This document shows positions 45,944 to 56,418 of a stretch of DNA of 64,000 nucleotides, in pieces. The stretch covers positions 4,469,001-4,533,000 of the forward strand of contig NC_134679.1 of assembly GCF_024713945.1 (NCBI RefSeq), in the 5' to 3' direction. A program made the translations under genes and the position numbers. Under the pieces are notes generated by a model. The model made no database searches. It saw only the letters and a program-made list of their open reading frames with translations, and was not told the origin of the DNA. The stretch's first letter is position 1; each line of letters opens with the position of its first letter. This DNA is from Dermatophagoides farinae. Its lineage: Eukaryota > Arthropoda > Arachnida > Sarcoptiformes > Pyroglyphidae.

Positions 45944-48900
45944 ATGACCAAAATGTTGATGAAAACATTGATTCTATTATTATTCATATTGTATTCATTG
46001 GTCATTGGCCAAAAACGTTATGATCCTTTACCATATCCGAAACCATATTATCAAGCAAATCAACCCTATAGAAATGGAGCTGGTTCAATCACAAATTATC
46101 ATAATAACAACAATAATAATATATTTCCACAGCTGAGATATCCAGGTCCTGTACCGAATCCAAGTTCTAGTTGTTATGACCGATTAAATCGACCATTAAA
46201 ATGTGCACCAGAATTTGTCAATGCAGCCTATAATGCGCCGATTGAAGCGACCAATACTTGTGGTTTGAATGGTTTTAGTCAGTATTGTTTTCAAACCGGA
46301 GCGGCTGGAACGACTCGTAAAACATGTGAAATTTGTGATGCACAAAATGTGGCTCTTGCACATCCACCCGAATATATGATCGATGTAGATCAAATGAATC
46401 GTATAACCTGGTGGCAAAGTGAAACAATGATGGAAGGTGTCAAACAGGTGAACATTACCATACCGTTAGGAAAAGCATTCGAAATTACATATGTACGACT
46501 TTTGTTTTATTCACCACGTGCTGAAAGTTTCGCTATATACAAACGTACTACTGAAAATGGACCATGGATGCCATTCCAATATTATAGTTCGAATTGCTTA
46601 CAAACTTATAACGTATCTGATCGTGCATATTCTAGTCACTTTGATGAAACTCAGGCCATGTGTACGAAAGAATTCAGTGACATTTCACCATTGACAGGTG
46701 GAAATGTTGTATTCACAACACTTGAAGGTCGGCCGAATGCAACCCATTTTGAAAACAATGAACGGTTACAGGTATGGTTGATTATTCTCGGTTCTATATC
46801 AATAACTTGACTCCATTATGTTTATGTGTGTTAGGATTTTGTAACTGCCACCGATATTCTTATCGTTTTGGATAATATGAATACATTCGGCGATGAAATC
46901 TTTGGTGATGAACAAGTACTTCGTTCATATTATTATGCAATATCCGATCTTTCCATTGGTGGGATGTAAGTGAATACATGTTTAACTTTTATTATGATTA
47001 TATGATTTATGATTATGATTCCTATCTTTCAGTTGCAAATGTAATGGACACTCTAATCGGTGTGTTATACCATCAAACAATAATCAGGATGGTCATCGAC
47101 GTTTAATTTGTCAATGCGAACATAATACCGATGGTGTGGATTGTGAAAAATGTCTACCATTCTATAATGATCAACCATGGCGTCGTGCTACGACCAAAAA
47201 TGCCTATGCTTGTCAACGTAAGTATCAGCTGAATTCATTAAATCCATGAATCCATAAAGAGATACAAAAATGAATCGTAAGAAAAAACATGATATAGCAA
47301 GACCTGTTGCTCATCTCATCAAGAGATTTTTGATCATTTCACTGCCTTCGCAATCATGGCTATGTATGGCGATGGATTTCATATGTTGGTGGTGACCATA
47401 ATCACCCACGCTTTTTTCAAACATTTCTATTGCCATAAGTATTCGAATGTTTAGTTGTTCAGCGTAGTTTAGGGAAAGTCAATCGAATTGATTTTTATAT
47501 TTTAAGATGGAAAAATTCACCCCAAAAGATTGAATGTTTTCAATTCTTTTTATTCTCAATAGTATATTTTTGTGAAAATATTGTGTTCATTCCAAAACAA
47601 AGTCAATTGATTCCATAATCATGTCGTCATGGATTCACCATTTGTTATTGTTGTTGCTATCTAGTGCAACTTGTATGATGATATTAGCACAGCCAAAAAC
47701 CTATTCTACCAGTAGTAATACATATGATGTTAAAATCTGGACCGGTCAACAATGGCAATGTATTGTGTGATTAGGGTTTTCTTTTTTTTGCATTATTATC
47801 ACAATGATTTTTTTTTTTGATTTTATTCAATCGATTCTAGCTTGCAACTGCAATGGCCGATCAAATAAATGTTATTTCGATGAAGTTTTATGGCGACGTA
47901 CCGGACACGGGGGTCATTGTATTGATTGTGCCGATGATACTGATGGACCGAATTGTGAAAGATGTAAAGAAAATTATTATACCGATCTTGAAACGAATCG
48001 ATGTTTGGCTTGTAACTGTGACCCGATCGGTTCAGTAAGCCTTCAATGTTCCAGCACTGGTCAGTGTATTTGTAAATCTGGTGTTGAAGGACAACGATGT
48101 GATCGCTGTGCATCAAATTATTTTGATTTCAGCCATAATGGCTGCAGACCTTGTGGTTGCAGTGTAGAAGGAAGCCAAGATAATGTTCCGCTGTGTGATA
48201 ACAAAGGCAAGTGTCGTTGTAAGAAAAATGTTGAAGGTGAGAAATGCGATCGCTGTAAACCGGGATTTTTCGATCTACAATTAACCAATGATCTTGGCTG
48301 TGTGGCCTGTTTCTGTTATGGACATTCGAATCAATGTACAAGTTCAAAAGGTTATTCCATCTATCCAATCGAAAGTACATTCAATCGTGATTCCGAACGA
48401 TGGATCGTCAAAGATAAATATGGCAACGACATATCCATCCAATACAATAGCCTTGGACAAAATATTGGAGCTACATCAAGTTTTCATGATAATACCTTGT
48501 ATTTTCATGCTCCTCATAAATTCTTGGATGATAAGAAATATTCATACAATCGAAATCTAACATTTAATCTTCAGATCACTGGTGGTAAAGGAAACATTCT
48601 TTCAACCATCGAAGATATCGTTATCGAAGGTAATGGCATCAAAATTTTATCGCCTATTTTTGCCCAAGGAAATCCATTACCAAATTCTCGAATGCAAACC
48701 TATCGATTCCGTTTGAACGAAGATATGGCTTATGGATGGAGTCCACAATTGAATTCACGTGATTTTATTGCATTGTTAGCCAATATTACGGCCATTAAGA
48801 TCAAGGCTACATATTCTGACATGGGTTCTGGATTTATTGACGAAGTGATGCTTGAAACAGCTATTGCAAGTCCAGGATCGAATCAGGCAACGTGGGTAGA

Positions 48901-51900
48901 AACGTGTTCTTGTCCAGATGGTCATACTGGTCAACATTGTGAATCATGTACTGCCGGTTTCAAACATGATCCTCCACGTGGTGGAAAAGCTGCTAAATGT
49001 GTTCCGTGCAAATGTAATCAACATGGTGAATATTGTGACAGCGAATCAGGTAAGTCGAAATATTTGAAATTTTTTCCTGAATTTTCTTTTCTTTCTCTTA
49101 ATTCCTTTGATTTTTTTTCAATGAACTTTTATCACACTCTGGGTTTATTTCCATTTCCATTTGGGACTTGTACAACTAACAAAAAAAAAATCCAAATTTC
49201 CTTGGGAATTCGGTTCTTTCTTTCTAATTTCAAACTAACATCTGGTGATGGGACAAAGGTCGATGTAGTTGTCAAAATAATACCGCTGGAGATACGTGCG
49301 ATCGTTGTGCGCCAGGTTATTATGGTAATGCATTACAAGGTACAGAAGATGATTGTAAATCATGTCCATGTCCGAATGGTGGTGAATGCGCCATTCTTCC
49401 TGACGAACAGATCGCTTGTCTAAACTGCCCAGAAGGCTATGGAGGTATTTTGATTCTTTTTTATAGTGGGGTCTTTCTTCCCATCCAAAATGTTTTTATA
49501 TAATTCCTTATTATCAAAAATCTAACACAATTTTTTCCATGTTCTAAGGTCGTCTTTGTGAGAAATGTGTTGATGGTTATCGAATGCGTCCGGAAGATTC
49601 AAAATGTGAAAAATGTGATTGTAACGGAAACATTGATCCGAACGCCATTGGAAATTGTAATTCTGTAACCGGACAATGTTTAAAATGTATTTACAATACA
49701 TGGGGCAACAGTTGTGAGAAATGTCTCCCCGGACATTATGGATCAGCATTATCTTTTCCACGTGGCGATTGTAAAGCTTGTGCTTGTTATCCATTTGGAA
49801 CGATCGCTGAAGATAATTATTTCGATTATGAAGAAGCAAAACGTCAAGGATATCTGAAGAATTTCTTTTCCACACAGAATTTTTTCACTTGCAACAGCGT
49901 AACCGGTAAATGTCGATGCAAAGCTAATGTAGCTGGACGACAGTGTGATGTCTGTGTCGATGGTTATTGGGATCTGGATTCCAACGAAGGCTGTAAAGCT
50001 TGTGATTGTAATGAAATCGGTTCGGAAAATCATCTTTGCGATAATCGTTCCGGACAATGTAGTTGTAGATCGGGTGTCACCGGAAAACATTGTGATCAAT
50101 GTTTACCAAACTATTTTGGTTTCGGTCCGAATGGTTGCCAAAAATGTGATTGTGATCCGATTGGCTCATTAGAACAGCAATGCGATCTTATTACTGGCCA
50201 ATGTAAATGTCGTGAAAATGTTGAAGGCAAACAATGTCAACGTTGTCAGGAAAATAAATACAACAAAGAAGCCGGATGTGTTGATTGTCCACCATGTTAT
50301 ACATTGGTACAAGAATCCATCGCTGCCCATCGAGTTAAAGTAGCTGGCCTTAAAACTTTATTGGATGAAATTGAACAAAATCCATTGGCTGTGGAAGATG
50401 CGAATTTTGAACGTCAATTAAATGAAGTGATGAACACTGTAAAGCAATTACTTCAAGAAGCTAAAGATGCTCAAATCGATGATGATTCCCTTGTGGCTCA
50501 ATTGGAACAGATAAAAAATCGTATCCGAAAAGTTCAAGATATGACCAAAAAGATTGAAAATCAAATGAATTTCATCAATAATCAAATCAATTATGGTACG
50601 AAAAACATCACAAATGCACAAGAGATTGTCAATGCTGCTGAAATTGATCTGAACAATGCACGTAATCATCTGGAAAATGATGGTCGACGATCATTAGAAA
50701 AGGCGAGAATGCGTGCAGAAAAATATGGCCATCAGTCGGAAAGAATGTCAGAAATTGCTCGTGAATCCAGATTATTGGCCGATGGACATGAATCGGAAGC
50801 TGAACGAATTATCAATAAATTTAAAGATGCAAGAAACATTTCCGAAACTGCATATAATCTGGCCAAAGATGCTATCAACACTCAAAAAGCTAATAAAGAA
50901 GAGTTGGAAAAATTAAAAGATAAATTAAATGAAGTGAAAGAACAATACCAAATGACCATTAAATTGTCACAGGATGTACACAAAGATGCCGAAAAAGCAA
51001 ATCAAGATGCATTGAATTTGGCTGCCGATGTGAACAATATTTTTGTTCCCGATCTCAATGCTTCGCGATATAAAGATGAAGCCATTCATATAATCAACAA
51101 AGCTAAACAAGCACATATTGATGCCGATAATATGCTAAAAACCCATGAAGAATTGCTAAATAGCACTGGAAATCGATTGAATGATGGTCGACTTTTGTTT
51201 GAGGATGCCGAACGTAAACAACAGGCTTTGGATGACCTGTTGACGCGTGCCGATATGGCTTACAATATGACACAAGAAGCAGTACAGAGTGGTAATAATA
51301 TTTTGGATGATGCTAAAAATACGTTGAAAACATTGAAAGAGTTTGACATACATGTTCAATCAAGTAAGGAAAAGGCAAATAAAGCTATGGATCGTGTGCC
51401 TGAAATTGAAAAAGAAATTGATGATATCATTCGTAAATCGGATTATTCACTAAAATCATTGAATTCTGCATTAATTGAAGCATCCAATGCTAAAGAGACG
51501 GCAAAAGTTGCTGAAGAAAAAGCTGATCATGTATCACAGGCTTCGAATATGGCTTTACGTACTGCTAAACAATTAACCGTTAAAGCTGATGATTTACTGG
51601 TTCGTTCCGCTGAATTGACACGAGATGTAGATAGAACATCGGACAAAATGAAATCCTATGAACAGCAAGCTGAGCAAGATGAAAGTCTTGTCGATGATGC
51701 CTTACGAAAAGCTAATACGGCTAAAACAAGCGCAATGGATGCTATCAAAAAAGTTCAGAATGCAACATATACTGTAGATAAAATACTCAAAGATTTAAGT
51801 ATGTTTTTCATCATTTAAATTATTCCAATAATTAATTTTATTTAAAAAAAAAATATTCACAGATTCAATGGAAGATATGGATGAAAATAATCTATCGGAT

Positions 51901-52116
51901 TTAGAACAACGATTACGTGATGCTGAACGTGAATTTCGTACGGCCGATCTGGATAGCCGTGTGATGCATTTGGAAAAATTGAATGAAGAACAAAAGAAAT
52001 CCATACATAATTATGAGGATGAATTGGAAAAATTATCTGCCGATGTGGCCAATATTGCTAAAATTCGACAATCTCTGCCAGATAAATGTTTCCGTCGTAA
52101 CCGCTTGGAACCCTAA
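45944..52116 (+). CDS. LAMC1: Laminin subunit gamma
   Basis: Seven exons (45944-46771, 46835-46965, 47033-47217, 47841-49049, 49259-49444, 49549-51798, 51863-52116) encode 1680 residues (human LAMC1 1609). Order: signal peptide ([16 protein letters not shown]), Tyr/Asn/Pro-rich stretch, LN domain ([19 protein letters not shown]...), LE repeats, laminin IV domain (within exon 4), more LE repeats, then a 570-residue coiled coil starting after the chain-linking CPPC. The nidogen-binding LE loop is conserved ([19 protein letters not shown] against human NIDPNAVGNC). The end DKCF keeps the cysteine that pairs with the beta chain. The gamma subunit assembles with alpha and beta into the cross-shaped basement-membrane trimer. 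The C-terminal residues after DKCF differ from vertebrates. Confidence 0.96.
47621..47759 (+). other. LAMC1: Putative alternative first exon (signal peptide) within laminin gamma intron 3
   Basis: Inside the 623-bp intron an ATG opens a frame with a textbook signal peptide ([18 protein letters not shown]), followed by [18 protein letters not shown]. It reads on to a TGA at 47768-47770, but a GTATTG donor after 47759 leaves phase 1. That is the phase needed by the acceptor at 47841, where the LE repeat [10 protein letters not shown] begins. Joining them would give a secreted laminin gamma without LN domain. Otherwise it is a free-standing 49-residue secreted-peptide frame. Confidence 0.45.
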
Positions 52117-52675
52117 TCTCGAAAATACAAAAAAAAACAAATTGAATCAAACATTATTTTTTTTTATCCACATTACATTACATGTAATACATTGATTTGA
52201 TTTTCATATTTTTACTTTTTTACATGTGTGCATTTATTTTTATTTTTATTATTATTATTTCACATCACTCCATGATGATTTCTCACTCGCTCTCAATTAT
52301 CATCATGTATACATTTAGTTCAACAGCCAAAATTAGCAAAAAAAAATATGACTCAATAAAGACCATTATAACCGATATATAAAATAGAATTAACTCAAAT
52401 CGGATAAAAGATGGAGCTAAAATTTAGATTACAGGTTTTTCCCTCATATACATTGGTCGAATGAGAGAATTGGACAAGGTTCTTTTCGTGCATAATAAAA
52501 CCATTGATCATTATATAGTCATGACAAGCGAGTGATAGTAGGAAAAAAAATTCGTGGAAATCACTGAAAAATTGCCAACTGTACCCGTGAACAAAATCAA
52601 CTATAATATCAATAATAATATAATAAATTTATTTATTCATCGAATTAATATCAAACAATCAATTACATAGATATA
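52117..52675. other. Intergenic region between laminin gamma and AIG1-like gene
   Basis: About 560 bp, AT-rich with poly-T and ATT repeats; it carries the laminin 3' end (AATAAA near 52357) and the next promoter. No coding potential was seen. Confidence 0.45.
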
Positions 52676-53481
52676 ATGGCAGGAAAATTGGTGACCATTA
52701 TACGATTATCAGCTTTTTTGATTTATTTATATTCCATCTATTGGCAATATATTGTCCGAGCCCCATTCCTATCACCTGAACGTAAAATATTTGGACAATT
52801 TATATTTCTTACTTATTGGAATTTGGTAAATATATCGACATAATGTTAATTACTAAATTTGATTTGTCTTCATCTTTTGGATATAATAGCTACTTCAGAC
52901 CGGTTTCTTTTTTCTTGTATTGATTAATCAACTTTTTGAAAGTCGTCAATTGAAAAATTTCATCGATTTAATCTTTTATGCATTGGCATTACCCACATCA
53001 TGGATAGTATCATCAACATTCTGGGTTTTATGGGCAATCGATCGTGAATTAATTTTGCCCATCATCATGGACCCATATTATCCGCCATGGCTCAATCATT
53101 CGACTGTAAGTTTATCACACAAACAGATTGATTCCGTTTTCATTTTATGTATTCCTTTTTTTCACATAGCATACCATGGTAGCCATTCTGACCATAATGG
53201 AATTGTTCGTTGGAAAATACAAACCACCAACAACACGCAAAGGTTACAGTATATTCCTTACATTCTTTACAACTTATGCCATTTGGTCATTATATCTTCG
53301 TGTGGTGATTGGTTTCTGGGTCTATCCATTTATGGCTCAATTGAATAATACATTTATTGCTTTATTCTATTTGTCATCATTATTTGGCTATTCGATGGTT
53401 TATTTCGCTTGTCTCTATTTGGGACAATACATGTACAACGGCACTGATCATCGATCTGCTAAACAATCAAAAATTCGTTAA
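52676..53481 (+). CDS. AIG1/ADTRP family membrane hydrolase
   Basis: Three exons (52676-52825, 52890-53105, 53170-53481) encode 225 residues with about six hydrophobic helices. The two residues identified as catalytic in human AIG1 and ADTRP are kept in matching contexts. The threonine is in FLTYWNL (human FLTFIDL). The histidine is in PPWLNHSTHTM (human PGWLNHGMHT), where the second His is the catalytic one. The segment DRELILPIIMD also fits. The human enzymes hydrolyse fatty acid esters of hydroxy fatty acids by a threonine mechanism. The last exon ends in a polar, basic tail. It is convergent with the L34 gene (110 bp between stops). Confidence 0.9.
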
Positions 53482-53591
53482 ACATTCTCAATGAAAATAA
53501 TTTACTTATGTTTATCAACGGGGATTTTTATTTTGTTGTTTAATATGAATTTGGTGATTTGGGTATTATCTATCAATAAATTACAATTGAA

Positions 53592-53828
53592 TCAATGAGA
53601 TAAAACATGACGTCCTTTCAATATACGACGCATAATAATTTGACGGCCACTTGGTGTTGAAATCCTTTTCTTCCATCCATGTTTACGAATACGTTTCACC
53701 TCCGAACATCGTTCGAAATACCAACGAACATTTTCCCGTACCTGTTGGTATAGAATGCCTTGTGTCTGTTGTTGAGCCAATCGAGCGGTAATATTGGTGA
53801 TAAACGTTGGTCGTACGAGGTTAAGCAT
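53592..53828 (-). CDS. MRPL34: Mitochondrial ribosomal protein L34 (bL34m)
   Basis: A single exon encodes 78 residues. The C-terminal half is the bL34 signature: KRIRKHGWKKRISTPSGRQ then IIMRRILKGRHVLS, which parallels bacterial KRKHGFRARMATPGGR...RRRAKGRHRL. The N-terminal half (MLNLVRPTFITNITARLAQQ) has the basic, hydroxylated character of a mitochondrial targeting sequence. The protein is buried in the large subunit rRNA. Its first codons and upstream region are duplicated immediately outside the gene. Confidence 0.93.
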   Translation of the reverse strand: MLNLVRPTFITNITARLAQQQTQGILYQQVRENVRWYFERCSEVKRIRKHGWKKRISTPSGRQIIMRRILKGRHVLSH

Positions 53829-54125
53829 TTTTATTTGAGAATTTTATCATTTAGAATTTACAAAATCAAATTGCTGAATAAAAATAAAACATGTGATGAT
53901 CAGGTTGATACAAAAACCGTTCGTAGAATACGATACAAATGTACTGAAAATTATATTCATTTATATGCAAGCTCATTGCTTGTGGTAATATTGATAAACG
54001 TTGGTCGTCGTATGAGAGGTTAAGCATTTGATTTTTTTCTAAATTTTAGAATTTACAAAATCAAATTGATGAACATATATAAAACACACACACACATGTG
54101 ATCAGGCTGATACAAATAAAAACTC
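53787..54125. repeat. Degenerate tandem duplication of the MRPL34 5' end and promoter
   Basis: The first copy covers about 53787-53922 (first 12 codons of MRPL34 plus about 95 bp upstream). The second lies at about 53983-54122 in the same orientation. Shared blocks include GATAAACGTTGGTCGT, GAGGTTAAGCAT, TTAGAATTTACAAAATCAAA and a diverged ATGTGATCAGG-type block. The second copy has indels in the coding part (an extra CGT and GA) that shift its frame, so it is a promoter and gene-start fragment and not a working gene. Confidence 0.75.
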
Positions 54126-54680
54126 GGAATTGTATCCAATTGTGCAACCTTTTATTCATACTTGTAAAATGAAAGGCCAATGGGCCTCCAAAAATTGCCT
54201 ATCTAACCGGTATTTCACGATCAAATGGCGGGGAATTGGGTTTAGTTTTCAACTAGCAATCACCACAGCTCGCTAAAAGCTCATTGCTTGTGGTATTGCC
54301 TCTGCACAAAGATGCCGATAATAGCCTTAAATTCATATATGAACATACCAGATCCTGGTTATCATTACAGTTTCTGAGTGTTCTGAGTTTTCTGAGTGCA
54401 TTTTGGAATTTTTTAAAAAAAATTTTTCAATAACACTGACATTTCAATTCATTGATTTGATTAAAAGAATTGTTGAAAATTAATTTTTGAATATTTAATA
54501 GAGAAAATAAGTACGAAAATTTCCTATTTTTTTAAGTGTATAAAAATTAAACTAAATCTTTCAATTGAAATGTTAACATTGATTGTGGGTTAAAATAGCC
54601 ATTATGTCGAAATTCACAAAAGAATCGATCGATACATCAATATTATTGTATGAGAATGATGATTTTATTTATAAAAAAAA
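53829..54680. other. Spacer between MRPL34 and BCCIP with repeats and a hairpin
   Basis: It holds the second copy of the MRPL34 start, an 18-bp direct repeat (AGCTCATTGCTTGTGGTA at 53970-53987 and 54278-54295), a hairpin at 54256-54299, and a TTCTGAG triplet repeat near 54371-54397. The stretch 54130-54330 is richer in G+C than its surroundings and unexplained. Confidence 0.55.
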
Positions 54681-55727
54681 TTAAACAAAATCTTTCAAAA
54701 CATTTATAGTTTCAATCCATCGCTGTTTGGTTAATAAATGTAGCTTTCGAAATGGTTCAAACGTTTTGTCATCATCATTCCAATCTATTGAATGAGTGTC
54801 CGATTGCTTGGCCACTGAATATTCAAATTGAGCATCAGCTCGTTCACTAAAGATTTCATCTTCAGCATTTGTATAGATTATATCATTTCGATATTTCGAA
54901 AGTTTCGAGATCATGATAATATGATCAAATTCAAATTTGTTGGATGTTGATGATTGTTTCAATTCGGATAATAATTGCTGATAGCATGGTACAGATATTT
55001 TTGGCGGTAGATTAACGAATCGTTCGTGTATGATTAAAGCACATTTAGTATTCGAATGGCTTAGTTTACGTAAAATATCATTGTCTTTTGGTAAATATGA
55101 TAATAATACTTGTTTAAGTTGTTGAACACAATTTCGATCATTAAAATGACTGTTGAATGGTATGATCGATATAACACCAAATACGCTGTCATCGTCATCG
55201 CCATCACCATTGTGTTCTTCTTCATCTTGTGATTCGTCTTCGTCAATTGATTGCTAATTTATTTTTTAAAAATATGAAAAAAATTCAATCCAAAATCAAC
55301 CAAGTTTACCTTTAAGACGGTAGTAATGGTTTCTTTCATGACCAATTCGGTCAGTTCAGAAATGTCTATATTTTCCTTTAGCCACAATTGTTGCAACAGA
55401 CAACGAATACCATGAAAATCACTTTCTATTGGATCGTGAGCAGTGAATTCGATCGATATCTCCTACATTTGAAAAAAATTGATCAGCATTCTTTGTTGGA
55501 TCAATTCCTTTTTTTCAACTTACTTTATCACTTAATTTGTCATCTTCCTCGTCTTCGTCATACTCTTCTTCATCGTCAATTTCGGATTTTTCTAGATCGG
55601 ATAAATCTTCCACAATTTCATTGTCATTTGTTTCATTCTGCTTCGATCGTTTGACAGGATCATCACTTTTATCATCTGATTTTTGATCAAGACCTAAATT
55701 ACGTTTATTTTTATTTGATTGATTCAT
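54681..55727 (-). CDS. BCCIP: BCCIP / Bcp1 family protein
   Basis: Three exons: 55727-55524, 55462-55310 and 55253-54681, giving 309 residues (human 314-322). It opens with a basic stretch (MNQSNKNKRN), then a long acidic run (EIDDEEEYDEDEEDDK) as in human BCCIP. The folded part then follows: ISIEFTAHDPIESDFHGIRC, LLQQLWLKENIDISELTELV, VFGVISIIPFN, and ALIIHERFVNLPPKISVPCY (human GLLLSERFINVPPQIALPMY). The end includes NAEDEIFSERADAQFEYSV, matching human NAEEEFFYEKAILKFNYSV. The family chaperones ribosomal protein uL14 in yeast and in animals also binds BRCA2 and p21. The gene is divergent from the phosphatase gene at 56419. Confidence 0.92.
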
Positions 55728-56418
55728 GATTTTTATGATCGATTATTTAATTTAAAAACATTTATTTATAGCTTTTAGATTAATAATAATAATTCATGCA
55801 TGTGATCAAATCAAATAAACACATTGTTTTGTATGAAATGTAACACCAATGCCCAATTTATACGAGTCAAGTTTATTTTTTTTTATTTTTAAGAAAAATT
55901 TTTCAAATATAAATTTGCCACCAAATAATTGCAATATATGTCATTATCATCCAATATGAAAAGTGATGGTGGTGAAAAAAAATCATCAAAAAAAATCATA
56001 ATGAAAACAAAATACATCTACTTTAGCACATTAAAAACTTGATGACTATTGTCATTGGCTATTAATAGCATCATGTACTATAGAATGACGACAAATCAGA
56101 ATGTTGATGTTTGTATTGCAAATCACTTTTTTGTGGCATGAACATTAAACGTATAACAAAAACAAGAATCGGAAACGCTTACAAGTACAACATGAAGAAG
56201 TAGTAAACAGGACAGAATATTCTAAAGCGGTGAAATTTTTATTTATATTCTATGCGTGTGTGTGTATGAGTGTGAATTGTTTTGACGCACTGAATGAATG
56301 AATGAATAAATTGTAGTAGTTTAATTATGACCGAATTCACAATGAGATTCTGTGTTCATTTAATTCAAGTTCGCGATTCGTTTCTATAAATTGTTATACA
56401 GTTCGTTCAATCAAATTG
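55728..56418. other. Spacer between BCCIP and the double-PTP gene
   Basis: About 690 bp between divergent start codons. It is AT-rich with a short GT/GA repeat near 56255-56275 and an AATG repeat near 56292-56310. No ectodomain or membrane-span exon for the downstream phosphatase was found here. Confidence 0.45.

Noticed and set aside
47356-47457. A 33-codon frame in laminin intron 3
   Set aside because: Short, no signal peptide, and no phase-compatible donor to the next laminin exon.
48129-48380. Minus-strand open frames opposite laminin LE repeats
   Set aside because: Produced by the cysteine-codon periodicity of the coding strand.
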